A model generated the notes under the pieces. The model had not been told where the DNA came from, did no database searches, and saw nothing but the letters and a program-made list of their open reading frames with translations. The translations under genes were made by a program, and so were the position numbers. From positions 1-64,000 of the forward strand of contig OZ238266.1 in the NCBI GenBank assembly GCA_965178655.1: 64,000 bases of DNA, read 5' to 3'. Source of the stretch: GCA-2733415 sp965178655. Lineage in GTDB: Bacteria; Bacteroidota; Bacteroidia; Flavobacteriales; Flavobacteriaceae. This document shows, one piece after another, positions 33,623 through 43,048 of this stretch (its first letter is position 1; every line of letters begins with the position of its first letter).

Positions 33623-35158
33623 ATGTTAGTTAAAGTTTATGGAAGTGCCTTTTTTGGTGTAGAAGCTACTACAATTACAATAGAAGTTAATATTGTAAAA
33701 GGAGTAGGGTATTATTTAGTGGGTTTACCAGACAATGCCATTAAAGAAAGTAATTATCGTATTGCAGCAGCATTACAAAATAATCAATATAAAATTCCGG
33801 GAAAGCGAATTACCATAAACATGGCACCTGCCGATATGCGTAAGGAAGGCAGTGCGTATGATTTGCCAATTGCTATGGGAATTCTTTCTGCATCTGGTCA
33901 GATTAAAGCAACCAATATTGCAGATTATATAATTATGGGCGAACTGTCATTAGATGGTAGTCTACAACCCATACGTGGAGCGCTTCCAATAGCAATTAAA
34001 GCTAGAGAAGAAGGGTTTAAAGGATTTATATTGCCTAGTAAAAATGCTAAAGAGGCTGCTATTGTAGACGGATTATCTGTGTATGGTGTAGATAATGTTT
34101 TAGAAGTTATTGCCTTTTTTGATAAAGGCACGCCTTTAAAAGAAACAATAGTAGATACCCGAGCAGAATTTTACAAAAACAGTCAGTTTTTAGACACAGA
34201 TTTTTCAGATGTAAAAGGGCAGGAATCTATTAAACGCTGTATGGAAATTGCAGCTGCTGGCGGACATAATATCATTCTCATTGGTCCGCCCGGAGCAGGT
34301 AAAACAATGCTAGCAAAACGGTTGCCTTCAATTTTACCACCCATGACTATGCATGAAGCCTTAGAAACAACTAAAATCCATAGTGTAGTAGGAAAGGTAA
34401 AAGATGTAGGTTTAATAACTCAGCGGCCATTCAGGAATCCCCATCATACCATATCTGATGTAGCATTGGTGGGCGGTGGTTCTTATCCGCAACCAGGAGA
34501 AATATCTTTATCTCATAATGGTGTATTATTTTTAGATGAGTTACCAGAGTTTAAACGCAGTGTATTAGAGGTTATGCGCCAGCCATTAGAAGATAGAGAG
34601 GTTACTATTTCACGAGCAAAATTTACAGTAACATATCCTAGCAGCTTTATGCTTGTTGCTAGTATGAACCCTAGTCCGAGTGGTTATTTTAATGACGATA
34701 GCAATACTAATACCGCATCTGCATATGAAATGCAACGCTATTTAAGTAAGATATCTGGCCCGTTATTAGATAGGATTGATATTCATATAGAGGTTACTCC
34801 TGTGCCTTTTGAGCAGTTAACAGATGATAGAAAATCAGAATCATCATCTGCTATTCGTGAGCGGGTAATAAAAGCAAGACAAAAACAAACACAGCGATTT
34901 TCATCTTCTAAAAAAGTACATTATAATGCACAAATGTCTGTAACACAAATTAAAAAATATTGTATTTTAGACGACGTATCCAAAGATTTATTAAAAACAG
35001 CAATGGAGCGCTTAAGTTTATCGGCGCGGGCGTATGATAGAATATTAAAAGTATCAAGAACCATTGCAGACTTACAAGAAGATGAACATATTAATGGTAC
35101 TCATATATCAGAAGCTATACAATACCGTAGTTTGGATAGAGAAGGCTGGTTGGGATAA
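33623..35158 (+). CDS. YifB family magnesium chelatase-like AAA+ ATPase (ComM-like)
   Basis: The 511-residue protein has an N-terminal Lon-protease-like domain (VGLPDNAIKES and SLDGSLQPIRGALP) and an AAA+ core. Walker A is GPPGAGKTML at 221-230, Walker B is GVLFLDELPEFKR near 305, and NPHHTISDVALVGGG is also typical. The C-terminal domain closes with YRSLDREGWLG, the family ending. ComM, the best-studied relative, is a helicase that extends branch migration during natural transformation; whether that holds here is untested. It is followed 11 bases later by a DUF2891 gene. Confidence 0.93.
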   Translation: MLVKVYGSAFFGVEATTITIEVNIVKGVGYYLVGLPDNAIKESNYRIAAALQNNQYKIPGKRITINMAPADMRKEGSAYDLPIAMGILSASGQIKATNIADYIIMGELSLDGSLQPIRGALPIAIKAREEGFKGFILPSKNAKEAAIVDGLSVYGVDNVLEVIAFFDKGTPLKETIVDTRAEFYKNSQFLDTDFSDVKGQESIKRCMEIAAAGGHNIILIGPPGAGKTMLAKRLPSILPPMTMHEALETTKIHSVVGKVKDVGLITQRPFRNPHHTISDVALVGGGSYPQPGEISLSHNGVLFLDELPEFKRSVLEVMRQPLEDREVTISRAKFTVTYPSSFMLVASMNPSPSGYFNDDSNTNTASAYEMQRYLSKISGPLLDRIDIHIEVTPVPFEQLTDDRKSESSSAIRERVIKARQKQTQRFSSSKKVHYNAQMSVTQIKKYCILDDVSKDLLKTAMERLSLSARAYDRILKVSRTIADLQEDEHINGTHISEAIQYRSLDREGWLG

Positions 35159-35169
35159 AAAAATAGCAC

Positions 35170-36246
35170 ATGAAAAAAACAGTAGTTATATTACTTTTAG
35201 TAATGTTAAATTCTTGTAAACAAGACACAAACAAGCAGCCTGAAGCAAAAATAATTCTGACCTTAGAGCAGGCTGATAATTTATTAGAATTGCCATTAAG
35301 TTGTGTAGGGCAAGAATATCCAAATAAACTTAACCAAGTTATAGGAGACAGTCTTGACTTACAAACACCTAAAGCATTACACCCTGCGTTTTATGGTTGT
35401 TTTGATTGGCACTCGGCAGTGCACGGGCATTGGTCAATGGTAAAGTTATTAAAAGAATTTCCTAATCTAAAAAAGGCTGAAGCGGTTAGATCTGTTTTAG
35501 AGCACAGCTTATCTAAAAAAAATATAGCACAAGAAATATTATATTTTAAAGGCAAGCACAATACCTCATATGAGAGAACTTATGGTTGGGCATGGCTATT
35601 AAAACTTGCTGAAGAACTTCATACTTGGAATGATCCTTTGGCAAAAAACTTAGAAGACAACCTAAAGCCACTAACGGATTTAATTGTAACGCGTTATATT
35701 GAATTCTTACCAAAATTACATTACCCAATTAGAGTAGGAGAGCACTCTAATACAGCGTTTGGGTTAGCTTTTGCGTGGGATTATGCTGTGGCAACTCAAG
35801 AAACAGCACTACAACAACTTATAGAAAAAACAGCCTTACGGTTTTATAAGACCGATGTAGATTGTCCGTTAACTTGGGAGCCTAGTGGCTTTGATTTTTT
35901 ATCGCCGTGCTTGGAAGAAGCAGAAATAATGTCGAGAATATTACCAAAAAAAGCGTTTAAAAAATGGTTGGGAGATTTTTTGCCAGCATTAGAAAATAAA
36001 AATTTTACATTATTGGTAGGACAAGTAACTGATAGAACAGATGGTAAATTAGTACATATTGATGGACTTAACTTTAGTAGAGCTTGGGTATTATTAACTA
36101 TTGCCAAAAATGATCCCCAATACCAACATTTAGTACCTATAGCAACACAGCATATAAACGCCTCGTTACCTAATTTAGTTCATGATGATTATATGGGCGG
36201 ACACTGGCTAGCTTCTTTTGCAATATATGCCCTTTATTCTTATTAA
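35170..36246 (+). CDS. DUF2891 domain lipoprotein
   Basis: The 358-residue protein has a lipoprotein signal, MKKTVVILLLVMLNSCKQ, with the acylated cysteine after LNS. The rest matches the DUF2891 family: LHPAFYGCFDWHSAVHGHWSMV, YGWAWLLKLAEELHTW and SNTAFGLAFAWDYA. Its all-helical repeats resemble alpha/alpha-barrel glycosidase-like proteins, but the function is unknown. The sequence ends HDDYMGGHWLASFAIYALYSY. It follows the yifB-type gene closely and shares its final TTAA with the stop of the pseudouridine synthase on the other strand. Confidence 0.85.
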   Translation: MKKTVVILLLVMLNSCKQDTNKQPEAKIILTLEQADNLLELPLSCVGQEYPNKLNQVIGDSLDLQTPKALHPAFYGCFDWHSAVHGHWSMVKLLKEFPNLKKAEAVRSVLEHSLSKKNIAQEILYFKGKHNTSYERTYGWAWLLKLAEELHTWNDPLAKNLEDNLKPLTDLIVTRYIEFLPKLHYPIRVGEHSNTAFGLAFAWDYAVATQETALQQLIEKTALRFYKTDVDCPLTWEPSGFDFLSPCLEEAEIMSRILPKKAFKKWLGDFLPALENKNFTLLVGQVTDRTDGKLVHIDGLNFSRAWVLLTIAKNDPQYQHLVPIATQHINASLPNLVHDDYMGGHWLASFAIYALYSY

Positions 36247-36950
36247 ATAGCTGTATTACACGCATCCCAAACCGGATTGTTAGGCAGTGGTGCTATAATA
36301 TGAATTGCGGTCTTTTTTACAGGATGTGTAAATTGCAATTCTCTTGCATGTAAGTGTATACTAGCATCTTTGTTACTCCGTTTTGCACCGTATTTAAGAT
36401 CTCCTTTTATAGTACACCCTATACTCTTTAGCTGACATCTAATTTGATGATGTCGCCCAGTTTCAAGCATGATTTCAAGTAAGTGGTAGCGCTCAAGACT
36501 TAGCAGGTGTTTATAGTGTAATACCGCACGTTTACTGCCATCAATTTCTTTTTTAAAAGCCGTGGATTTATTGTTTTTCGGATTTTTTTTAAGCCAATGT
36601 ATTAAGGTGTCTTTTGTCTTTGGAGGCTGATTAGCTACTACTGCCCAATATGTTTTTTGTGCTGTTTTTTCGGCAAATAACTTATTTAATCTAGGGAGAG
36701 CTTTAGAGGTTTTTGCAAACACAATAATACCTGTTGTTGGTCGGTCTAAACGGTGCACAACACCTAAAAAAACATTGCCCTCTTTGTTGTACTTGTCTTT
36801 TAAATATTCTTTAACGACATCAGAGAGTGGTTTATCACCAGTCTTATCGCCCTGTACAATATCGCCAGCACGCTTATTTACAATAATAATATGATTGTCC
36901 TCAAAGAGTACTTGAAGATTGTTTTTATGAGAAATAATTTTATTATCCAC
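36243..36950 (-). CDS. RluA family RNA pseudouridine synthase
   Basis: The 235-residue protein has the catalytic aspartate Asp69 in VVHRLDRPTTG and the RluA family motifs IVNKRAGDIVQGDKTGD, ETGRHHQIRCQLKSIG and HARELQFTHPVKK. It has no N-terminal S4 domain, so it is the short type. It makes pseudouridine in rRNA or tRNA; the site cannot be told. It overlaps the DUF2891 gene by 4 bases at the end and lies 22 bases after panB. Confidence 0.92.
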   Translation of the reverse strand: MDNKIISHKNNLQVLFEDNHIIIVNKRAGDIVQGDKTGDKPLSDVVKEYLKDKYNKEGNVFLGVVHRLDRPTTGIIVFAKTSKALPRLNKLFAEKTAQKTYWAVVANQPPKTKDTLIHWLKKNPKNNKSTAFKKEIDGSKRAVLHYKHLLSLERYHLLEIMLETGRHHQIRCQLKSIGCTIKGDLKYGAKRSNKDASIHLHARELQFTHPVKKTAIHIIAPLPNNPVWDACNTAI

Positions 36951-36972
36951 AATAAGTAAAATAACCTATAAA

Positions 36973-37791
36973 TTAATACTGCTCATTTTCATTAGGGAAA
37001 TCGACAGATTTTACATCTTTACAATATTGCCCAATAGCAGTAGTCATTTCTTCATATAAATTCATATAGCGTCTTAAAAAACGCGGATTAAATTCATGAG
37101 TCATTCCTACCATATCATGAGTAACCAATACCTGCCCATCAACACCGTTACCAGCGCCAATACCAATAACTGGTATGGTTAAGCTTTTAGCAACTTCGGC
37201 AGCAAGCTTTGCAGGAACTTTTTCTAAAACCAAAGCAAAACATCCTGCTTTTTCAAGCATTAAAGCATCTTCTTTAAGTTTTAAAGCTTCTTCTTCTTCT
37301 TTAGCCCTAACGGTATAAGTTCCAAATTTATAAATAGACTGTGGCGTTAGTCCTAAATGTCCCATTACAGGAATACCAGCCTTTAAAATACGCTTTATAG
37401 AATCTTTTACTTCTTTACCACCTTCAAGCTTTACAGCATGTCCGCCAGATTCTTTCATAATTTTAATAGAAGATCGCAATGCTTTTTTAGAATCGGATTG
37501 ATAACTACCAAAAGGAAGGTCAACCACAACTAAAGCGCGCTTAGCAGCTCTAACTACAGATGAGGCATGGTAAATCATTTGATCTAAGGTAATAGGTAGG
37601 GTAGTTTCATGACCTGCCATAACATTAGAGGCAGAATCACCAACCAAAATAACATCAGTACCGGCACCATCAACAATTTTTGCCATGGTATAATCATAAG
37701 ACGTCAGCATAGAGATTTTTTCTCTATTCTTTTTCATCTCTATGAGCGATTTTACTGTTACTCTTTTATATTCCTTTTTTGCGACTGACAT
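36973..37791 (-). CDS. panB: 3-methyl-2-oxobutanoate hydroxymethyltransferase
   Basis: The 272-residue TIM-barrel enzyme makes ketopantoate from ketoisovalerate and methylenetetrahydrofolate in pantothenate synthesis. Motifs are MLTSYDYTMAKIVDGAG, DVILVGDSASNVMAGHETT, VKLEGG, VMGHLGLTPQS and PVIGIGAGNGVDGQVLVTHD. The Asp and Mg-binding residues lie in these loops. The length is normal. It is divergent from the barrel protein gene. A -7-like TAATTTTG sits on the minus strand at plus 37814-37821, about 23 bases before the ATG. Confidence 0.96.
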   Translation of the reverse strand: MSVAKKEYKRVTVKSLIEMKKNREKISMLTSYDYTMAKIVDGAGTDVILVGDSASNVMAGHETTLPITLDQMIYHASSVVRAAKRALVVVDLPFGSYQSDSKKALRSSIKIMKESGGHAVKLEGGKEVKDSIKRILKAGIPVMGHLGLTPQSIYKFGTYTVRAKEEEEALKLKEDALMLEKAGCFALVLEKVPAKLAAEVAKSLTIPVIGIGAGNGVDGQVLVTHDMVGMTHEFNPRFLRRYMNLYEEMTTAIGQYCKDVKSVDFPNENEQY

Positions 37792-37813
37792 GTTTTTTTG
37801 TAATTTTAAACCA

Positions 37814-37821
37814 CAAAATTA
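37814..37821 (-). promoter_or_regulatory. Putative -7 element of the panB promoter
   Basis: TAATTTTG on the minus strand matches TAnnTTTG and ends 23 bases before the panB ATG. No clean -33 TTG is seen. Confidence 0.4.
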
Positions 37822-37989
37822 GTGATTTATATATGAATTTAGTGGTGTGATATTAAAAATATTCATAATATGGTAAATGAGATATCTATAAATATATAGT
37901 TTCTATTTTGGATTTTACCAAAAAAAGAGGGTTATTGGCGTAGGGAAAATGATTGAATAATAATTTTAGTCCTTTTAATACTTTATATT

Positions 37990-38826
37990 ATGATGAAAAA
38001 AATACTCGTTCTTATATTGATGTGCTTTGCAATGAGCATGCAATCTCAAAAAATGAAAGTAGGTGTTAAAGGCGGTTTAAGTTTACCCTCTTTAACCGAT
38101 AATACTAATAATATTTATACCGAAAATTTTTATACGTTTCCATCTTATGAAGGGGGCGCATTTATACAACGTAAGATTAATGATCGTTTTGCAATTCAAA
38201 TAGAAGCTAATTATACTGTAAAAGGAGGGGTGCGTGATGAGTTTCAGCCCATACCTAAAGATAAGTTAGTGGCGTCTATAAAAGAAGAGGCTTATGCTTT
38301 ATTACCATTAGTTCCGGTAACAATAGTAGATGCCGCTGTTGATGCATATATGGATAGTAAAGAAAGTGCTTTTTATGCCGATTTTTATAACCGTTCAGAA
38401 TTAGAGTATGTAGAAGTGCCGGTACTATTAAATATTGGTTTTGGTGAAGAATGGCGTTTTTATGCTAATGTAGGTCCTTATGTAGGGTTTTTATTATCGG
38501 CTACACAAATTACCAAAGGCGAAAGTCAGATATATGAAGATAAGAATATGACACCTATATCTATAGCGGTTTTAGGTTTTTCACTTCCTATTTATACAGA
38601 AGTCGAAGACTTTACAGATAGAACAGATGTTACTGAAGAAATGAATTCTATAAGTTATGGCGGTGTTTTGGCCTTAGGTGTCACAAAGCAGTTATGGAAA
38701 AACTCAGAAGTATTTTTTGAAGCTAAAGGTAACTATGCATTTGTACCATTGCAAATAGATGAAACTTATGGCTCAAGTAAAATAGGAAGTATAGTATTAG
38801 AACTAGGCTATGCTTATAAATTTTAA
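37990..38826 (+). CDS. PorT-like outer membrane beta-barrel protein
   Basis: The 278-residue protein has a signal peptide (MMKKILVLILMCFAMSMQSQ), after which KMKVGVKGGLSLPSL opens a small beta-barrel domain of the PorT/'porin family' type. Strands such as FAIQIEANYTVKGG, EYVEVPVLLNIGFG and YANVGPYVGFLLSA alternate hydrophobic residues, and the last is IVLELGYAYKF with a C-terminal Phe as in outer membrane proteins. The cargo or role is unknown. Its end overlaps the sdaA stop on the other strand through a shared TTAA. Confidence 0.85.
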   Translation: MMKKILVLILMCFAMSMQSQKMKVGVKGGLSLPSLTDNTNNIYTENFYTFPSYEGGAFIQRKINDRFAIQIEANYTVKGGVRDEFQPIPKDKLVASIKEEAYALLPLVPVTIVDAAVDAYMDSKESAFYADFYNRSELEYVEVPVLLNIGFGEEWRFYANVGPYVGFLLSATQITKGESQIYEDKNMTPISIAVLGFSLPIYTEVEDFTDRTDVTEEMNSISYGGVLALGVTKQLWKNSEVFFEAKGNYAFVPLQIDETYGSSKIGSIVLELGYAYKF

Positions 38827-40238
38827 CAGTCTGCCATATTAACCGATATTGCTAAACCTCCTTTAGAGGTTTCCTTGTATTTAAGACTCATGTCTTTTGC
38901 CGTTTCCCACATGGTTTCAATAACGGTATCAAGCGGCACCTTTACATGCTCTGGGTTTCTGCTAAGTGCTAATTCCGCAGCACTAATAGCTTTAATTGCA
39001 CCCATTGAGTTTCTTTCAATACAAGGTATTTGTACTAAGCCACCTATAGGATCACAAGTTAGTCCTAAATGATGTTCCATAGCAATCTCTGCAGCAATTA
39101 ATACCTGTGCAGGTGTACCGCCAAGCAATTCACATAGCGCTGCTGCTGCCATTGCTGATGATACGCCAATCTCTGCCTGACAACCACCCATAGCTGCTGA
39201 TATAGTAGCATTTTTTTTAAATAAACTACCAATTTCTCCCGCTACTAATAAAAATTGTTTGATTTGCTTAAAGTTAGCATCATGGTTTTCAATGGTAAGA
39301 TAATACATAAGCACTGCAGGAATCACCCCAGCACTACCATTAGTAGGAGCTGTAACAACTCTACCTAATGAGGCATTTACCTCGTTTACAGCTAAGGCAT
39401 AGCAGCTTACCCACTTTAATATTTCTCTAAATTTTACTTCTGTACTTCTAATACTTTGCATCCATGTTTCAGGAGAAGTGTATTCAAAATTCTTTTTTAG
39501 AAGTTTGTGCATGTCATAGGCACGACGTCTAACATGCAGTCCTCCTGGTAAAAAACCTTCGGAATGGCAACCAGTGTACATACACTCTAGCATTGTATTC
39601 CATATTTTTGATAATGCCAAGTCAATATGGTCTTCAGATTTTAAAGTTTTTTCATTTTCTAATACAATTTGTGAAATACTCATGTTTTTACTGGTACAGT
39701 ATGCTAAAAGTTCTTTTGCCCTTTGTATAGGGAACGGAAACTTTTGTAATGAGTTGTTAGTTTTTACTGTATTGTTTTCTTGGGTTACAAACCCGCCGCC
39801 AATAGAATAGTAGGTGTTACTAATGGTTTCTCCGTTTAATAATGTACCCGTAAATGTTAATCCGTTGGGATGATATGGCAAAAATGATTTATGAAATATA
39901 ATTTGATTGGTATGAAATACCAATGCACGTTCTCCTCCAAAATCAAGTGTGTTGGTTTGTTGTATTTGATCTATAATTACAGCAATTTTATTGGTAGGGA
40001 TTGTTTCGGGGTCTGTGCCACTTAAGCCAAGTAATACAGCTAAATCTGTAGCGTGTCCTTTTCCTGTTAAAGATAATGACCCATATAGGTCTATGCTAAT
40101 AGCAGTAATACTATTAAACTGTTGCGTTGTTTTTAAAAAAGAAATCCATTGTTCTGCGGCACGCCAAGGTCCTAAAGTATGTGAGCTAGATGGCCCAATA
40201 CCAATTTTTAACATGTCAAAAATACTAATTCGTTCCAT
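38823..40238 (-). CDS. sdaA: L-serine ammonia-lyase (iron-sulfur type, single chain)
   Basis: The 471-residue protein has an N-terminal domain with IGPSSSHTLGPWRAAEQW and a C-terminal catalytic domain with MGGCQAEIGVSSAMAAAA near residue 345. It closes with LTCDPIGGLVQIPCIERN, whose cysteines together with that of GGCQ can bind the 4Fe-4S cluster. It deaminates serine to pyruvate and ammonia. Alpha and beta domains are fused, as in many Gram-negative forms. It is divergent from dnaK, with a 207-base spacer that contains an inverted repeat. Confidence 0.94.
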   Translation of the reverse strand: MERISIFDMLKIGIGPSSSHTLGPWRAAEQWISFLKTTQQFNSITAISIDLYGSLSLTGKGHATDLAVLLGLSGTDPETIPTNKIAVIIDQIQQTNTLDFGGERALVFHTNQIIFHKSFLPYHPNGLTFTGTLLNGETISNTYYSIGGGFVTQENNTVKTNNSLQKFPFPIQRAKELLAYCTSKNMSISQIVLENEKTLKSEDHIDLALSKIWNTMLECMYTGCHSEGFLPGGLHVRRRAYDMHKLLKKNFEYTSPETWMQSIRSTEVKFREILKWVSCYALAVNEVNASLGRVVTAPTNGSAGVIPAVLMYYLTIENHDANFKQIKQFLLVAGEIGSLFKKNATISAAMGGCQAEIGVSSAMAAAALCELLGGTPAQVLIAAEIAMEHHLGLTCDPIGGLVQIPCIERNSMGAIKAISAAELALSRNPEHVKVPLDTVIETMWETAKDMSLKYKETSKGGLAISVNMADC

Positions 40239-40334
40239 AGTGTTCTATAATCTGGGTACACAAATATATTCATTAGTAGATTATTTAAGACGTTTTTTAT
40301 CAAAGAATTAAAGTGCATATTACATTTTTTGCAG

Positions 40335-40390
40335 TATGCCAGAATATAAATTAAAAACCGACACTATGTCAGTGTATTATAAATGGCATA
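40335..40390 (+). promoter_or_regulatory. Nested inverted repeats upstream of dnaK
   Basis: TATGCCA at 40335-40341 is the reverse complement of TGGCATA at 40384-40390. Between them ACACT (40361-40365) and AGTGT (40371-40375) form a second, shorter repeat with a 5-base spacer. The site ends 56 bases before the dnaK ATG. It is not the CIRCE operator. It could be a heat-shock operator or an RNA hairpin in the leader. Confidence 0.5.
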
Positions 40391-40445
40391 TAAATTGACT
40401 ATTGGTTTAGTGTAAAAAATAATACAATAATTAAATATAATAACG

Positions 40446-42344
40446 ATGAGTAAAATAATAGGAATCGATTTAGGTACAACAAACTCTTGTGTTTCTGTAA
40501 TGGAAGGTAATGAGCCAGTAGTAATACCTAATGCTGAAGGAAAAAGAACAACCCCATCTGTAATTGCTTTTGTAGAAGGCGGAGAAATTAAAGTTGGAGA
40601 CCCTGCAAAAAGACAAGCAGTAACTAACCCAACAAAAACAGTTGCTTCTATAAAGCGTTTTATGGGAAATAAATTTTCTGAATGTGCTACAGAAATTTCA
40701 AGAACACCATATAGTGTTGTAAAAGGAGATAATAATACACCACGTGTAGATATTGATGGTCGTTTATATTCGCCACAAGAATTATCAGCAATGACACTTC
40801 AAAAAATGAAGAAAACTGCTGAAGATTATTTAGGAGCAGATGTAACAAGAGCTGTAATTACAGTACCAGCATACTTTAATGATGCACAACGTCAGGCTAC
40901 TAAAGAAGCAGGAGAAATTGCAGGATTAAAAGTAGAGCGTATAATCAATGAGCCTACTGCAGCAGCATTAGCTTATGGTTTAGATAAAGCCGATGAAGAC
41001 AAAAAAATAGTTGTTTATGATTTAGGAGGAGGAACATTTGATGTATCTATCCTAGAATTAGGAGACGGTGTTTTTGAAGTATTAGCAACAAACGGTGACA
41101 CTCACTTAGGAGGAGATGATTTTGACCAAGCCTTAATTGACTGGATGGCAAATGAATTTAAAGCGGAAAACAACATGGACTTAACAAAAGATCCTATGGC
41201 GTTACAACGTTTAAAAGAAGCTGCTGAAAAAGCAAAGATTGAATTATCAGCATCTACACAAACCGAAATTAACTTACCATACATTACTGCAGATGCTTCA
41301 GGACCTAAGCACTTAGTAAAAACATTAACAAGAGCTAAATTTGAGCAATTATGTGACGATTTAGTAAAACGTTCAATGTTACCATGTGAAAAAGCATTAA
41401 AAGACGCTGGAATTTCTAAATCAGAGATTGATGAAGTAATCTTAGTAGGAGGGTCTACACGTATTCCAAGAATACAAGCAGAAGTAGAAAAATTCTTTGG
41501 TAAGAAGCCATCAAAAGGGGTTAACCCAGATGAGGTTGTTGCTGTTGGAGCTGCTATTCAAGGTGGTGTATTAACAGGAGATGTTAAAGATGTATTATTA
41601 TTAGATGTTACACCATTAGCATTAGGTATTGAGACAATGGGAGGTGTAATGACTTCTTTAATTGAATCAAACACAACTATTCCTACTAAAAAATCACAAG
41701 TATTCTCTACAGCAGCTGACAACCAGCCATCAGTAGAAATACACGTTATTCAAGGAGAGCGTCCTATGGCTACTGATAATAAAACTATTGGTCGTTTTCA
41801 CTTAGATGGTTTACCACCAGCACAAAGAGGAGTGCCTCAAATTGAAGTAACTTTTGATATTGATGCTAACGGAATAATTAAAGTATCGGCTACAGATAAA
41901 GCTACTGGAAAATCTCAAGATATTCGTATTGAAGCATCTTCAGGATTAACAGAAGATGAAATTAAACAAATGAAGCAAGAAGCTGAAGCAAATGCTGAAG
42001 CTGATAAAGCTAAAAAAGAAGCAGTAGACAAGTTAAACGAAGCTGATGGAATGATTTTTCAAACAGAAAAGCAATTAGCAGAGTTTGGTGATAAATTATC
42101 TGACGATAAAAAAGCACCTATCGAAGCAGCTCTAGAAAGCTTAAAAGCGGCTTACGAGACTAAAGACGTTGCTACAATTCAACCTGAGTTAGATAAAATT
42201 AACGAGGCTTGGAAAGTTGCTTCTGAAGAAATGTATAAAGCACAAGCTGAAGCACAAGGGCAACCTGGTGCAGCAGAACCAGAAGCAGGACAAGAAGCTG
42301 CAGCTGATGATGTTCAGGATGTTGATTTTGAAGAAGTAAAGTAA
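40446..42344 (+). CDS. dnaK: Chaperone protein DnaK (Hsp70)
   Basis: The 632-residue protein begins MSKIIGIDLGTTNSCVSV and has all the Hsp70 marks: VPAYFNDAQRQATKEAG, NEPTAAALAYG, VYDLGGGTFDVSI and VLVGGSTRIPRIQ. The substrate-binding domain starts near 390, with LLDVTPLALGIETMGG, and the helical lid ends in an Ala/Glu-rich stretch with the terminal DVDFEEVK. It folds proteins with DnaJ and GrpE, whose genes are not adjacent. The gene is followed by a strong terminator, so it is transcribed alone. Confidence 0.98.
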   Translation: MSKIIGIDLGTTNSCVSVMEGNEPVVIPNAEGKRTTPSVIAFVEGGEIKVGDPAKRQAVTNPTKTVASIKRFMGNKFSECATEISRTPYSVVKGDNNTPRVDIDGRLYSPQELSAMTLQKMKKTAEDYLGADVTRAVITVPAYFNDAQRQATKEAGEIAGLKVERIINEPTAAALAYGLDKADEDKKIVVYDLGGGTFDVSILELGDGVFEVLATNGDTHLGGDDFDQALIDWMANEFKAENNMDLTKDPMALQRLKEAAEKAKIELSASTQTEINLPYITADASGPKHLVKTLTRAKFEQLCDDLVKRSMLPCEKALKDAGISKSEIDEVILVGGSTRIPRIQAEVEKFFGKKPSKGVNPDEVVAVGAAIQGGVLTGDVKDVLLLDVTPLALGIETMGGVMTSLIESNTTIPTKKSQVFSTAADNQPSVEIHVIQGERPMATDNKTIGRFHLDGLPPAQRGVPQIEVTFDIDANGIIKVSATDKATGKSQDIRIEASSGLTEDEIKQMKQEAEANAEADKAKKEAVDKLNEADGMIFQTEKQLAEFGDKLSDDKKAPIEAALESLKAAYETKDVATIQPELDKINEAWKVASEEMYKAQAEAQGQPGAAEPEAGQEAAADDVQDVDFEEVK

Positions 42345-42364
42345 TTTACTTAATACAACTATTC

Positions 42365-42399
42365 AAAAAGCATAACCGAAAGGTTATGCTTTTTTTTTG
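42365..42399 (+). terminator. Terminator after dnaK with GAAA tetraloop
   Basis: AAAAAGCATAACC (42365-42377) pairs with GGTTATGCTTTTT (42382-42394) around a GAAA loop, followed by further Ts. It starts 21 bases after the dnaK stop. Confidence 0.9.
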
Positions 42400-42450
42400 G
42401 AATAGATTTACTATATTTACGCAACAACAACCTTAAAAGAAAATAATAGA

Positions 42451-43041
42451 ATGACTAAAGAAAACACAACGTTAATGGCACAGGCAAGAGAACAATTATC
42501 AGGTAATTGGGGCTTGGCAATAGGAACTTTCATTGTATATCAAATTATTCTTTCAGTAGGACAGTTTATTCCTTTCGTAGGGCTAATTGCTCTTTTAGTT
42601 ATTGCAGGACCGATGTATTTAGGAATCATACTATTTTCATTAGCAATAGCACGTAAAGAAGAAGCGCGATTAGAAATGATTTTTGTCGGATTTCAGAATT
42701 TTGGAAATGCCGTAGGAGCTTATTTATTAATGGTATTGTTTGTTTTTTTATGGACACTCTTATTTATTATCCCAGGTATTATTGCAGCTATAGCGTATTC
42801 ACAAACCTTTTTTATTCTAGCAGATGACCCTACAATAAGCCCAATGGATGCTTTGAAAAAAAGTAAAGAAATGATGGATGGGTATAAGTTTAAGTATTTT
42901 TGTTTGCAACTTCGCTTTTTTGGACTAGCCTTATTATGTATCCTAACCTTAGGAATTGGGTTTTTATGGTTAGCACCATATATGTATGTAACTTATGCTA
43001 ATTTTTATGAAGACATAAAAGATAAGCCTATTAATATTTAA
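42451..43041 (+). CDS. DUF975 family membrane protein
   Basis: The 196-residue protein has four or more membrane segments. MAQAREQLSGNWGLAIGTF opens the domain. TLLFIIPGIIAAIAYSQTFFI and DPTISPMDALKKSKEMMDGYK (here split over the loop) are the DUF975 marks. The family is common in Firmicutes and Bacteroidota and its role is unknown. It stands alone after the dnaK terminator; a -7-like TATATTTA lies about 40 bases before the ATG. The DUF1801 gene follows 7 bases later. Confidence 0.82.
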   Translation: MTKENTTLMAQAREQLSGNWGLAIGTFIVYQIILSVGQFIPFVGLIALLVIAGPMYLGIILFSLAIARKEEARLEMIFVGFQNFGNAVGAYLLMVLFVFLWTLLFIIPGIIAAIAYSQTFFILADDPTISPMDALKKSKEMMDGYKFKYFCLQLRFFGLALLCILTLGIGFLWLAPYMYVTYANFYEDIKDKPINI

Positions 43042-43048
43042 TATAAAC

